A stretch of DNA of 64,000 bases from Aquiflexum sp. TKW24L (GCF_023502205.1 NZ_JAMFLG010000008.1:117810-181809); one strand, 5' to 3'; shown: positions 18,448 to 27,383, counted from the stretch's first letter. A program made the numbers and translations. The notes: generated by a model from the sequence alone, not told the origin.

Positions 18448-19548
18448 TTATTTATCCTTAGCTCTAACCACCCCCACCATCGAATCCGCAGTACCATAAT
18501 AGAGATACCACTGTTTTTTGAAATAGACCAATCCTTCCACAAAAGTAGTCCCATCAACATACTGCCCAGATTTTTCAAAGGGAAGTTCGGGTTTTAAGAA
18601 TGGCTGTTCGGTTCGGTCTAAAAGTTTCCAAGGCTCATTTCTATCAAACAAGGCCTGTCCAGCAGTGTAAACCCTGTTTCCTAATTCTTTGACACCAATG
18701 TCTTTTTGGTTGCCTGCATTGTAGAGGACAACTATACCATCTTTGGTCAGTAATGGTGGAGGACCTGCTTCTACCAGCCATGAGTCAAAGTACCCCAATC
18801 TCGGGCTAAGCACAGGGGCGATATTTCCGTCGCTTCCTTCAAGCGGTTCCCAATGAACCAAATCTTCCGAACTCGCCAACCAGATGTGGGGCACGCCAAA
18901 GTACATCCAATATTTGCCATGAATTTTGGCAGCTACGAGTTTGCCGTTTTTGAGTTCTGTGACGATGGCACCTGATTTAGTTTCACGGTTGTGGTATTTG
19001 CCATCTTTGAATTCTCTAAAAATCGGACCGTGCTTTTCCCATGTTTTCAAGTCTTTGGATGTAGCCACCGCCAAGCGTGGAAATTCCCTGTTCCACTGGG
19101 TATAAGTCAAAACAAATAAACCGTCCTCAGTCTGCACGATCCTTGGGTCTTCTGTGCCCCCGGTCCATTCAAATTCTTTTTGGTTGTCATTGGTAGGAAA
19201 AAAAATAGGCTCAGGCTGTCTGATGTAGGTTTTTCCATCCTCGCTGATCGCCAAGCCAAGGCGAGAGGTATGGCCACCGATTTCTTTTTCTCCGAGCTTT
19301 TCTTCCGCACGGTAGAGGATGTGGATCTTCCCATCTTTGAGGATTGCCGCCGGATTGAAAGTAGCCATGGATTCCCATTTAACCGATCTTCCCGACATCG
19401 GATCCTGAAAGGAGGTCTCATCGGTGGGAGAAATGATGGGCTGGGCATTTTCTGGGCGCAGAAAAGGACCCAGCATCCAGGGTTTATCTTGGGAGAAAGC
19501 TGTTAAAGAAGAAATGAATACGGCAAGAAATAATAGCGTCTTTTTCAT
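18448..19548 (-). CDS. exported GH130-like glycosidase (five-bladed beta-propeller)
   Basis: The 366-residue protein has a signal peptide (MKKTLLFLAVFISSLTAFSQ, cleavage after Gln/Ser). FNPAAILKDGKIHILYRAEE, SRLGLAISEDGKTY and GGTEDPRIV are the conserved blocks of GH130 beta-mannoside phosphorylases/hydrolases: the propeller strands, phosphate- or acid-contacting Arg, and the catalytic Asp in EDPR. GSDGNIAPVLSPR and FDSWLVEAGPPPL continue the propeller. Being exported, it probably hydrolyses or phosphorolyses mannose-containing oligosaccharides in the periplasm. GH43-like arabinanases share the fold and are the main alternative. It follows an HNH gene on the same strand. Confidence 0.8.
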   Translation of the reverse strand: MKKTLLFLAVFISSLTAFSQDKPWMLGPFLRPENAQPIISPTDETSFQDPMSGRSVKWESMATFNPAAILKDGKIHILYRAEEKLGEKEIGGHTSRLGLAISEDGKTYIRQPEPIFFPTNDNQKEFEWTGGTEDPRIVQTEDGLFVLTYTQWNREFPRLAVATSKDLKTWEKHGPIFREFKDGKYHNRETKSGAIVTELKNGKLVAAKIHGKYWMYFGVPHIWLASSEDLVHWEPLEGSDGNIAPVLSPRLGYFDSWLVEAGPPPLLTKDGIVVLYNAGNQKDIGVKELGNRVYTAGQALFDRNEPWKLLDRTEQPFLKPELPFEKSGQYVDGTTFVEGLVYFKKQWYLYYGTADSMVGVVRAKDK

Positions 19549-19595
19549 TTTGGGTTTTTATAATCAGTATCTATCCATCAATGCGGAATGGCAAT

Positions 19596-20168
19596 TCATT
19601 TTTTAATATTTTCCGAAATACTTAAAATCAGGGATTTTGGATTAGGAAAACTTGTAGGAATCAAATGTATTTTAAAAGGTAATTCCAATAATTCCAATTC
19701 ATCTATCTTTTTGTCTAGCAGATGATATTCTTTGCAGTAGTTAAATGTCAATTTCAAATACCTCCTAACTATCATAAGTGGTAAAAATTCACCTTTAAAT
19801 AACATCCATTCCATAAGATCTTTCTTTCCTTTTGAACTATTGCGGGTTCTGCAAGCAAAAATTAGATTTTCCGCAGCGTCAAGGCCCCCATATTTTTGAG
19901 GGAAAATATGATCAAGGGCAAGTTTATCGCTTGATCCACAATAATTGCAAATTTTCCCTGTTTGGATTTTGATTTTCTCATCATCAAATATTGTCCTAAT
20001 ATTCATTGTACCGTCTTTTAGCCCTTTAAATAATTTAGCTCTTATTACATAGTTGAATGTTCCGTATTTTTCCTGATTACGTTCAACTGCTGAATGAGCC
20101 ATAGCAAGATTTGCATAGGAATAGAAAATAAGTTCTCTTACGTTTTCAATTTTCTTTTTTGCCATCAT
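19596..20168 (-). CDS. HNH endonuclease family protein
   Basis: The 190-residue protein holds a central HNH motif: CNYCGSSDKLALDHIFPQKY then GGLDAAENLIFACRTRNSSK. The DH pair and the following Asn form the beta-beta-alpha-metal active site, and the first Cys pair likely binds zinc. The flanking parts are not recognisable. Such single genes are common and can be homing, restriction-linked or housekeeping nucleases; nothing nearby shows which. It lies between the GH130-like gene and the MaoC gene, all on the minus strand. Two adjacent ATGs (20168 or 20165) could start it. Confidence 0.75.
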   Translation of the reverse strand: MMAKKKIENVRELIFYSYANLAMAHSAVERNQEKYGTFNYVIRAKLFKGLKDGTMNIRTIFDDEKIKIQTGKICNYCGSSDKLALDHIFPQKYGGLDAAENLIFACRTRNSSKGKKDLMEWMLFKGEFLPLMIVRRYLKLTFNYCKEYHLLDKKIDELELLELPFKIHLIPTSFPNPKSLILSISENIKK

Positions 20169-20204
20169 TTCAATTTTTTAGACCTTAAATTGATAGAACC
20201 AATT

Positions 20205-20735
20205 TCAAAACCTCACCAAGGTAATCAATTCAGCCACACAGACAGGCTTGTCGGCATGGTTTGATTCCATAGTGGCATGGATAAAAAGCTTAGTGTTCCC
20301 ATCGGGACTTTCTTCCACATTGGACAAAGTGGCTTTGAGCCGGATCTGATCTCCAGAATAAACCGGAGCGGGGAATCTGACCTTATTTACACCATAATTC
20401 AGCGCCATTTGAACACCTTCCAAAGGCAGGATTTCATATATCAATTTGGGGACAAGTGACAAAGTCAGGTATCCGTGGGCCAAGTTTTTCCCTCCCGGCA
20501 ATAAGGCTGCTGCTTTCTCGGTATCAATATGGATCCACTGAAAATCCTCTGTGGCTTCGGCAAACTTCTGAATCACTTCTTGGGAAACCGTAGTCCAACT
20601 ACTTGTTCCCAAAAACTTTCCAATCTGCTTTTTCAAATCTTCCACACTTCTATAAACTCCTTCGCCCACTTCGGAAGGTTTCTCTTCATTGCTCTTGATA
20701 TTTGCATCTTGATACTTGATATTCTCATCTCGCAT
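20205..20735 (-). CDS. MaoC-family enoyl-CoA hydratase/dehydratase
   Basis: The 176-residue protein is a single hotdog domain. VYRSVEDLKKQIGKFLGTSS begins the canonical fold; FAEATEDFQWIHIDTEKAA and NLAHGYLTLSLVPKLIYEIL give the catalytic Asp/His and the HG pair of (R)-specific enoyl-CoA hydratases. The first 22-26 residues from the ATG at 20735 look non-native: they are encoded by dispersed-repeat sequence (three ATCAAG words), and family members normally start near residue 27. A GTG at 20669 is an alternative start. The gene overlaps the C-terminal extension of the upstream oxidoreductase by 103 bp. Fatty-acid or CoA-ester metabolism is likely. Confidence 0.82.
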   Translation of the reverse strand: MRDENIKYQDANIKSNEEKPSEVGEGVYRSVEDLKKQIGKFLGTSSWTTVSQEVIQKFAEATEDFQWIHIDTEKAAALLPGGKNLAHGYLTLSLVPKLIYEILPLEGVQMALNYGVNKVRFPAPVYSGDQIRLKATLSNVEESPDGNTKLFIHATMESNHADKPVCVAELITLVRF

Positions 20736-21751
20736 TGTTTGGTCCCTGAGCCTGTCGAAGGGCTCGCTTCTTTCCCTTCAACAACAACCATCGCTTTTCC
20801 CACCACCTTTCTGTCCATCATATCCCGCAATGCCTGCGGTGATTCTTCCAATGAATATACTTTGTGAATATGTTGGCGGATTTTTCCCGATTGGATCATG
20901 CCTACAAGGTCCATGATGTTTTGTTGGTTTTGCTTTGGTTCTTCGGTAGAAAATCTCCCCCAAAAAATGCCCATGACATCACAACCTTTAAGCAGCGCCA
21001 AGTTGAATGGCAATTTGGGTATATCACCTGCCGCAAATCCGACCACGAGGTACCTGCCTTTCCAAGCCATTCCCCGCAGCGAAGGTTCCGCGTATTTGCC
21101 GCCCACGACATCCAAGACCACATCCACCCCTTTGCCATCAGTGAGTATTTTGATTCTTTCTTTGAGGTCTTCGCTTTCGTAATTGATCAGGTGGTCAGCT
21201 CCTTTTTCTTTGCAAACAGCCAATTTCTCAGCAGTGGAAGCCGCAGCGATTACTGTCGCACCCAGTACTTTTCCGAGTTCAACAGCTGCCAATCCCACTC
21301 CACCGGAAGCGCCGAGAACCAAGAGGGTTTCTCCGGATTGAATTTTTGCCCGGTCCTTCAAGGCATGGTAGGCAGTTCCAAAAGTGTATAGCGTAGATGC
21401 CGCCGTCATGTAATCCATTTGGGGAGGAATCGGGAAAACGCGGTCAGAGGTGACCTTTACTTTTTCTGCAAACCCACCCCAACCACAAAGTGCCAAAACC
21501 CTTTGTCCTTCTTTGAGGTGTTTGACTCCCGAACCGACTTTTTCGATCACACCCGAAACTTCCCCTCCGGGTGAAAAGGGCAGTGGAGGCTTAAACTGGT
21601 ATTTGTCCTGAATCAGTAACACGTCAGGAAAATTGACAGCACATGCCTTGACTTGGATGAGAACCTCTTTTTCTTCCAAAACAGGATCATCGATATCAGA
21701 ATAGGTCAAAGTTTCAGGGATTCCGTGATAGGTACAAAGGATGGCTTTCAT
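20633..21751 (-). CDS. NADPH:quinone oxidoreductase-like MDR enzyme with repeat-derived C-terminal tail
   Basis: The 372-residue protein is a zinc-free medium-chain dehydrogenase. GGEVSGVIEKVGSGVKHLKE is the GroES-like domain block, LLVLGASGGVGLAAVELGKV the NADPH-binding Rossmann motif, and VDVVLDVVGGKYAEPSLRGM the following strand. Normal family members are about 325 residues and end near KAMVVVEGKE. Here the frame runs on for about 43 residues (SPSTGSGTKQ...) through a dispersed repeat and into the start of the MaoC gene. The extension is probably a by-product of repeat insertion. Reduction of quinones or enones with NADPH is the likely activity. Confidence 0.85.
   Translation of the reverse strand: MKAILCTYHGIPETLTYSDIDDPVLEEKEVLIQVKACAVNFPDVLLIQDKYQFKPPLPFSPGGEVSGVIEKVGSGVKHLKEGQRVLALCGWGGFAEKVKVTSDRVFPIPPQMDYMTAASTLYTFGTAYHALKDRAKIQSGETLLVLGASGGVGLAAVELGKVLGATVIAAASTAEKLAVCKEKGADHLINYESEDLKERIKILTDGKGVDVVLDVVGGKYAEPSLRGMAWKGRYLVVGFAAGDIPKLPFNLALLKGCDVMGIFWGRFSTEEPKQNQQNIMDLVGMIQSGKIRQHIHKVYSLEESPQALRDMMDRKVVGKAMVVVEGKEASPSTGSGTKQCEMRISSIKMQISRAMKRNLPKWAKEFIEVWKI
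20690..20762. repeat. dispersed repeat block at the oxidoreductase/MaoC junction
   Basis: 20744-20762 reads CCCTGAGCCTGTCGAAGGG, a short partly palindromic interspersed repeat widely seen between genes in Bacteroidota and other phyla. Next to it, on the minus strand, the ATCAAG word occurs three times (20690-20725), another repeat-like pattern. The block sits inside both overlapping genes. It encodes the SPSTGSG stretch in the oxidoreductase tail and the first residues of the MaoC frame. Confidence 0.65.
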
Positions 21752-21913
21752 AGATAAAAGTTTTTGGTAAAATAGGCAATTCCTTATTTAAAACGTAATT
21801 TTGCCCCCAATAGAAGTTAATCTTCCTGCAGAGAACTGGATTGTCAAAGCGCCTGAAACCATGATGATTTCTATGCGTCTTTGCGCCTTTGCGGGATATT
21901 AAAACCCCCAAAT

Positions 21914-23302
21914 ATGTCTGTAAAACAATATATCCAAGAAAATCAGGACAGGTTCCTGAACGAACTTTTAGACTTATTGCGCATTCCATCCGTGAGCGCT
22001 GATCCCAAATTTAAAAATGATGTTTTTGCAGCCGCTGACTTTGTCAAAGAAAGTCTGATTAAAGCCGGTGCCGACAAAGCAGAAATCTGTCAGACCGCTG
22101 GTTATCCGATTGTCTACGGCGAAAAGATCATCGATCCAGCATTACCGACGGTATTGGTCTACGGCCATTACGATGTGCAGCCTGCAGATCCTTATGAATT
22201 GTGGGATTCGCCGCCATTTGAACCGGTCATCAAAAAAACCGAAAGACATCCTGGTGGAGCGATTTTTGCCCGTGGTTCAGCAGACGATAAGGGGCAATTT
22301 TACATGCATGTGAAGGCTTTTGAAGCCATGATGGCCAGCAATGCTTTGCCCTGCAATATCAAGTTCATGATCGAAGGGGAAGAGGAAGTTGGTTCTGAAA
22401 ACCTGGATATTTTTGTCAAGGAAAATCTCGACAAGCTAAAGGCAGACGTGATCATCATATCGGATACGCACATGATTTCCATGGAAGATCCATCAGTCAC
22501 TGTAGGTTTGAGGGGATTGGCTTACATGCAGGTGGAAGTGACGGGCCCAAACAAAGACCTTCATTCCGGGACTTTTGGGGGTGCTGTCGCCAATCCGATC
22601 AATACGCTTTGCAAAATGATTGCCTCCCTCCATGATGAAAACAACCATGTGACCATACCGGGATTTTATGACAAAGTGGAGGAATATTCGGCTGCTTACC
22701 GCAAGGAATTGAACAAAGCGCCTTTTGACTTGGAGGATTATAAAAAGAAACTCGACATCGCAGAAGTATCGGGTGAAAAAGGATATATCACCATCGAGCG
22801 GGTTGGAATCCGTCCGACTTTAGATGTCAACGGCATTTGGGGCGGTTATACCGGCGAAGGTGCAAAGACGGTACTTCCTTCCAAGGCTTTTGCAAAGATC
22901 TCCATGCGGCTTGTTCCCGACCAAGACCACAAGGAAATCGCCCAATTGTTTGAAGACCATTTCAAATCCATCGCTCCGGCATCGGTTAAAGTAAAAGTAA
23001 TCTCCCATCACGGTGGGGCAGCAGCAGTGGTGCCGACAGATTCTCCGGGCTATAGGGCTGCAGAAGGTGCGATTATGGAAGCCTTTGGCAAAAAAGCCAT
23101 CCCGACAAGAGAAGGAGGTTCCATTCCTATTTGTGCTTTGTTCCAAAAAGTAATGGGGCTTGATCCAATATTGTTGGGATTCGGTTTGGATACCGATGCT
23201 CTGCATTCCCCCAATGAGCATTATGGACTCAAAAACTATTTTATGGGAATAGAGACGATTGCTTTGTTTTTCAAACACTTCAAAGAACAAGCCACCAAAT
23301 AA
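21914..23302 (+). CDS. M20-family dipeptidase (CNDP/PepV-like metallopeptidase)
   Basis: About 462 residues. VLVYGHYDVQPAD holds the first metal-binding His with the catalytic Asp two residues on. GSADDKGQFYMH supplies the bridging Asp, and EGEEEVGSENL the general-base Glu and metal-binding Glu. A dimerisation domain follows (GLRGLAYMQVEVTGPNKDLH), and the terminal LDTDALHSPNEHYG carries the last metal-binding His. It hydrolyses dipeptides in the cytoplasm using two metals, probably zinc. I chose the ATG at 21914; an upstream in-frame TTG at 21881 lies within a repeat-like TTTGCG sequence. Confidence 0.92.
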   Translation: MSVKQYIQENQDRFLNELLDLLRIPSVSADPKFKNDVFAAADFVKESLIKAGADKAEICQTAGYPIVYGEKIIDPALPTVLVYGHYDVQPADPYELWDSPPFEPVIKKTERHPGGAIFARGSADDKGQFYMHVKAFEAMMASNALPCNIKFMIEGEEEVGSENLDIFVKENLDKLKADVIIISDTHMISMEDPSVTVGLRGLAYMQVEVTGPNKDLHSGTFGGAVANPINTLCKMIASLHDENNHVTIPGFYDKVEEYSAAYRKELNKAPFDLEDYKKKLDIAEVSGEKGYITIERVGIRPTLDVNGIWGGYTGEGAKTVLPSKAFAKISMRLVPDQDHKEIAQLFEDHFKSIAPASVKVKVISHHGGAAAVVPTDSPGYRAAEGAIMEAFGKKAIPTREGGSIPICALFQKVMGLDPILLGFGLDTDALHSPNEHYGLKNYFMGIETIALFFKHFKEQATK

Positions 23303-23304
23303 AA

Positions 23305-23378
23305 GTCTCCCACGAAGACACGGAGGCACAAAGCATTTTTTAATTTGTGTCTCTGTATCTTAGTGTCTTCGTGGGAAA
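23305..23378. repeat. inverted-repeat hairpin of the CCACGAAGACAC dispersed type
   Basis: The left arm TCCCACGAAGACAC (23308-23321) pairs exactly with GTGTCTTCGTGGGA (23363-23376), and the flanking inner parts (GGCACAAA and TTTGTGTC) also pair roughly. The sequence type (CCACGAAG...CACAAAG) is a known kind of interspersed intergenic repeat. It begins just after the dipeptidase stop and may act as a transcription terminator or mRNA stabiliser. Confidence 0.6.
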
Positions 23379-23455
23379 AGTTTCGTGCCTTTCATTACTG
23401 AACTATTTTGCTGAAAACCAACTTTACCAATCAGATTCGCCTACATCACGCCGCA

Positions 23456-25540
23456 ATGTCAAAATACATCCAACCTTCACTGCTTTTTTTCTTCCTACTT
23501 CTTCTAAGCCAATCCTCCTTTGGTCAAGTGGTATCACCGCCAAAGTGGAATATTCAATTGGCCGATACAGACCTCAAAGTTGGAGCAGATGCAGAAATCG
23601 TTTTGAAAGCATCAATTCCTAGAAATTGGTATATCTATTCCAATGACTTTGATGAGAATGCAGGCCCGGTACTTACAAGCCTTAGCCTGGATGGGTCAAA
23701 GGGGATCTCGGCTACTGAGAAGCTGAAACCGATCAATCCGAAAAAGAAATTTGATGAGGTTTGGGAGGCAGATATTACCTATTTTTCAATTGCAGCAGAG
23801 TTTCGGCAGAAAGTATCAATCACTGATCCAAATGTAGAAATCAAAGGAACGGTGGAATACCAAATGTGCTCAGATGTAACCGGGCAGTGTATCCTTTATG
23901 AGGAAGATTTTACGATCGAGGCTACTGCACAGGGATCGGCCAAATTAGCCTCCCCTTCGACTGAATCGACTTCTCAAAATGTTATTGAAAGTAAAACCGA
24001 AGTTGATTCTACCCAGTCTGCTATTGAACCTGTTCAGGAAAAAACAGAAGACACCGACGCAAGCCAAGAAAGGTCTTTTGTGAACATTGAAGACGAAGGT
24101 AGTAAAGGCGGATTGTTGGGATTTATGTTTGTGGCATTTTTGGCAGGTTTGGCGGCATTGTTGACACCTTGTGTGTTTCCGATGATTCCGATGACGGTCA
24201 CTTTCTTTACCGGAAGATCCAAGTCCAGGATATCAGGAATACGAAATGCCGGGATTTATGGCTTGTCAATTATCGCTATTTATACCATCGCGGGGACGGC
24301 AGTTGCGGCGATCCAAGGACCTGAATTTGCCAATTGGCTTTCTACCCATTGGCTTCCCAACGTATTCTTCTTTCTGATTTTCATCTTCTTTGCCTTTGCT
24401 TTCTTGGGCATGTTTGAGATCACATTGCCAAGCAGTTTTGTGAATAAGATCGATGCCAAAGCGGACAAAGGCGGAATGGCAGGGATTTTTTTTATGGCCT
24501 TCACCTTGGTTTTGGTATCGTTTTCTTGCACAGGACCGATTGTGGGTTCTATTCTGATCAAAGCTGCCGGTGGTGATTTCATTACTCCGATTGCAGGGAT
24601 GTTTGCCTTTTCGCTTGCCTTCGCAATTCCCTTCACCTTATTTGCGATATTCCCCGAATGGCTCAATTCCCTTCCAAAATCCGGCGGTTGGCTGAATTCC
24701 GTCAAAGTGGTATTGGGATTTTTGGAATTGGCTTTGGCTTTCAAATTCCTTTCCGTCGCCGATCAGGTTTATCATTGGGGATTGCTCGACAGGGATATTT
24801 ATATCGCAATCTGGATCGTAATTTTCTTCCTGTTGGGATTGTACCTTTTGGGCAAACTCAGGACCAAGCACGATTCACCGATGGATTATATCGGAGTTCC
24901 AAGGCTGATGTTGGCTATTACCACTTTCGTATTTGTGGTCTATCTGATTCCAGGACTTTGGGGAGCGCCTTTGAAAGCACTGAGCGGCTACCTTCCTCCG
25001 CTGGCAACCCATGATTTCAATGTGATGGAAAGCAGGGCAGGTGCGGTCACTAAAGAAAACCAATTGGGAGAAATTCCAAAATATGCCGATTTCCTGCATT
25101 TCCCTCATGGCATCCAAGGGTATTTTGATTACAACCAAGCTTTGGCAGCAGCGCAGAAGCAGGGCAAACCCTTGTTCATTGACTTCACAGGACACGGCTG
25201 CGTCAACTGCCGCGAAATGGAAGCGCGGGTATGGTCCGATCCTCAGGTTTTGCAAAGGCTGAAAGAAGATTTTGTGATGGTGGCTTTGTATATCGATGAG
25301 CGGTATGAACTGCAGGAAGCCGAATGGTATGTGTCTGATTATGATGGAAAAGAGAAAAAAACCATTGGCAAGCAGAACGCTGATTTCCAGATCACAAAGT
25401 TCAACAACAACGCCCAGCCCTATTATGTGATCTTGGACCACAATGAGGAATTGCTTGTCAAACCCAAAGCCTATGACACCAATATCCTGAATTTTGTCAG
25501 TTTCTTAGAAGAGGCGAAAGCGGAGTTTGGGAGAAGGTGA
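23456..25540 (+). CDS. dsbD: DsbD-like thiol:disulfide interchange protein
   Basis: About 694 residues with a signal peptide (MSKYIQPSLLFFFLLLLSQS). The N-terminal periplasmic domain (about 25-170) is DsbC/DsbD-alpha-like. A transmembrane DsbD core of eight helices follows, with the conserved cysteines in LTPCVFPMIPMTVTFFTGRS and VSFSCTGPIVGS. The C-terminal thioredoxin-like domain has FIDFTGHGCVNCREME, a CxxC active site. The protein carries electrons from cytoplasmic thioredoxin across the inner membrane to periplasmic disulfide-handling proteins and cytochrome c maturation. The ATG at 23456 fits the signal peptide; an upstream TTG at 23408 would bury it. Confidence 0.92.
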   Translation: MSKYIQPSLLFFFLLLLSQSSFGQVVSPPKWNIQLADTDLKVGADAEIVLKASIPRNWYIYSNDFDENAGPVLTSLSLDGSKGISATEKLKPINPKKKFDEVWEADITYFSIAAEFRQKVSITDPNVEIKGTVEYQMCSDVTGQCILYEEDFTIEATAQGSAKLASPSTESTSQNVIESKTEVDSTQSAIEPVQEKTEDTDASQERSFVNIEDEGSKGGLLGFMFVAFLAGLAALLTPCVFPMIPMTVTFFTGRSKSRISGIRNAGIYGLSIIAIYTIAGTAVAAIQGPEFANWLSTHWLPNVFFFLIFIFFAFAFLGMFEITLPSSFVNKIDAKADKGGMAGIFFMAFTLVLVSFSCTGPIVGSILIKAAGGDFITPIAGMFAFSLAFAIPFTLFAIFPEWLNSLPKSGGWLNSVKVVLGFLELALAFKFLSVADQVYHWGLLDRDIYIAIWIVIFFLLGLYLLGKLRTKHDSPMDYIGVPRLMLAITTFVFVVYLIPGLWGAPLKALSGYLPPLATHDFNVMESRAGAVTKENQLGEIPKYADFLHFPHGIQGYFDYNQALAAAQKQGKPLFIDFTGHGCVNCREMEARVWSDPQVLQRLKEDFVMVALYIDERYELQEAEWYVSDYDGKEKKTIGKQNADFQITKFNNNAQPYYVILDHNEELLVKPKAYDTNILNFVSFLEEAKAEFGRR

Positions 25541-25637
25541 TTTTCAATTTTGAAATCCATGAAGATAATACTCTGGATGCCATTGCTTTGATTGATGTAT
25601 TAAATTCTTGTATTTTAATTTAAAAAAGTACAAAGCC

Positions 25638-25847
25638 ATGAAAGAAATCACACTTAAAGTAAAAAATGAAAAATATAAGTTTTTCATGGAATTGATCAAA
25701 AGTTTGGATTTTGTTCAGGTTGACGAAGAAGTTGATTCCAAAGAAGAAATTATTGCTAATATTAGACAAGGTTTTAAAGAAATGAAAGCCATAGAAGAAG
25801 GAACGATGGAAGCTACTTCTCTTCAAGATTTTTTGGATGAGCTATAA
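25638..25847 (+). CDS. small antitoxin-like protein, apparently without its toxin
   Basis: The 69-residue acidic protein (MKEITLKVKNEKYKFFMELI...) has an N-terminal beta strand/helix and an acidic C-terminus ending TSLQDFLDEL. This matches small Bacteroidota antitoxins that normally precede a RelE/ParE toxin gene. No toxin frame follows, only a 37-codon startless fragment. The start at the ATG at 25638 is the only one giving the family-like N-terminus. The assignment is by general resemblance and could be wrong. Confidence 0.55.
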   Translation: MKEITLKVKNEKYKFFMELIKSLDFVQVDEEVDSKEEIIANIRQGFKEMKAIEEGTMEATSLQDFLDEL

Positions 25848-25962
25848 TATCCGACTTTTCGAAAACTTTTAAAGGAAGGCCAAACGTCGATTTACAACAA
25901 AGGGGAAAAAGAGACTATTTCAGACGAAGAAATCAAAAATCTGTTGAAGGAATTATTGTAAT
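25848..25962 (+). pseudogene. startless coding-like fragment after the antitoxin-like gene
   Basis: Directly after the TAA of the previous gene, in the same frame, 37 codons read PTFRKLLKEGQTSIYNKGEK and on to DEEIKNLLKELL before TAA at 25960-25962. There is no ATG or GTG. It looks like the last part of a protein whose 5' portion has been deleted. I do not recognise the family; it is not clearly a toxin C-terminus. Confidence 0.3.
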
Positions 25963-25979
25963 CCAAATCCCAATCAATT

Positions 25980-27005
25980 TTAAATCTCCCTCAAGCCCTT
26001 CAACAAATACATCTGATTTTTGGCGCGGTGGAGGTTTTGTTCTTCATAATGGATAGCGTAGTAGATATTGCCATTCAGATAATCAGCCAAAAACCTAAAT
26101 CCCATAATGCAGGTCATCATGAGTCCGCCAAAGGGAAGTGAATTGATTTCCTCTTCAGTAAACACCCCTTTACCCACTTCTAAAAATCCTTTTAAAAGCG
26201 CTTCATATTTGGAATGATCTACTTTGATTTTTTCCCAATCCTGTGAACTTTCGCCTTCCGTACAAGCTACTGTCCTGACCAAATCCCCAAAATCATAATA
26301 GATATATCCCGCCATCAAGGTATCAAGGTCAATCACAGCATTGACTTTGGAAAAGTCCTCAGCAAAAATCAAGTTGTTGATTTTGGTGTCACTGTGCGTC
26401 AATCGCAAAGGCAATTTTTCCTTCCAAATGAGATATTGTTCCACCAAGTCTTTTTGTGCCAAATAGAATTCGACCAACTCTTTCAAATCCCCAATAATAT
26501 CTCTTTTTGTGTTTTTCAATGCCTCCAACAATTGGTTGTATCGGAGTTCTAGGTTGTGAAATCGCGGAATGGCTTCCTGAAACTCCGATGCCGGGATGTG
26601 GATTCCTGCTTTGATAAACTGGGCAAATGCTTGTGCAGCGAGATAGGCCTGATGGGGATTTTCGATCTCATTGATGCATTTGCCTGCTACAAATGGAGAA
26701 ATCCTAAAGTATTTCCCATCAATAACCGTAAACAAATCCCCGGCTAAGTTGGGGATAGGTAAAGGTAAAATATAAGGCAGGTCTTCAGGGTTTATCCTGT
26801 CGATCAAAAGCGACTGATTGTGGGAAATCCTGTCAGGAAATTTGAAAACGCTGTTGTTGAAACGTTGAAGGATGAGTTTTTTTTCTCCTGATTCAATCAA
26901 AAAAGTCTGATGGATATGACCGTCACCAAATGGCCATATTTGGGAGGGATGGATTTCCAAACCGTATTGTGTTTTGAGAGCAGGTAACCAAGAAAAAGAG
27001 GACAT
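25980..27005 (-). CDS. APH-family kinase, N-acetylhexosamine 1-kinase-like
   Basis: The 341-residue protein has the protein-kinase-like phosphotransferase core. LTHSDTKINNLIF is the catalytic loop (catalytic Asp with Asn), and VIDLDTLMAGYIYYDFGDLV gives the metal-binding DxD. These motifs are close to NahK-type anomeric sugar kinases, which make N-acetylhexosamine-1-phosphate, more than to antibiotic kinases. The ATP-binding part (FLIESGEKKLILQRFN) is also visible. It would act on a salvaged amino sugar in the cytoplasm. It stands alone with a 378-bp gap upstream. The exact substrate is not proven. Confidence 0.72.
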   Translation of the reverse strand: MSSFSWLPALKTQYGLEIHPSQIWPFGDGHIHQTFLIESGEKKLILQRFNNSVFKFPDRISHNQSLLIDRINPEDLPYILPLPIPNLAGDLFTVIDGKYFRISPFVAGKCINEIENPHQAYLAAQAFAQFIKAGIHIPASEFQEAIPRFHNLELRYNQLLEALKNTKRDIIGDLKELVEFYLAQKDLVEQYLIWKEKLPLRLTHSDTKINNLIFAEDFSKVNAVIDLDTLMAGYIYYDFGDLVRTVACTEGESSQDWEKIKVDHSKYEALLKGFLEVGKGVFTEEEINSLPFGGLMMTCIMGFRFLADYLNGNIYYAIHYEEQNLHRAKNQMYLLKGLREI

Positions 27006-27383
27006 GTCAGAAAATCAAGTTCAGCCGCAAAAGTAGGTTTTTGGAATCAATTCAGCGGTAAATTCTTTAACTCCATTGTTACCTGATATAATTGAAATGA
27101 TAAAAAGCATTTCTGTCCCAAGTTAGATTGGTAATCTTATAAAATTATTGGTAGATAATAGCGTGGCTCGTTTCCATTTTTTTGTCTCAAGCCATATTCT
27201 TTAGAAAATGGACCATATCAGTTAAATTGTTAATAACCCTATTTTTGAACAGGTAAAATCCTAACTTTTGCAATTCTTTAGATATTTTTTACATTAGTGA
27301 AATTTATTAAAGAAGTTTAGAGTAGTAAAATAAAAAAATTAACAAACTTGCCCTAATTTAAAACCCTTCCAACCCAAATCTTT
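27006..27383. other. 378-bp intergenic region between divergent kinase and symporter genes
   Basis: I see no coding frame. It should contain both divergent promoters. A TATTTTTG at 27240-27247 matches the TAnnTTTG box on the plus strand, but it lies about 137 bp before the symporter start and has no well-spaced TTG, so I do not call it. Sequence near the symporter is strongly AT-rich. Confidence 0.4.

Noticed and set aside
19596..20168. HNH gene as part of a restriction or defence island
   Set aside because: Neighbours are metabolic genes and no methylase, helicase or other defence gene is adjacent.
27240..27247. TATTTTTG as promoter of the symporter gene
   Set aside because: It lies too far upstream with no TTG at the right spacing, in a strongly AT-rich region where such matches are expected by chance.
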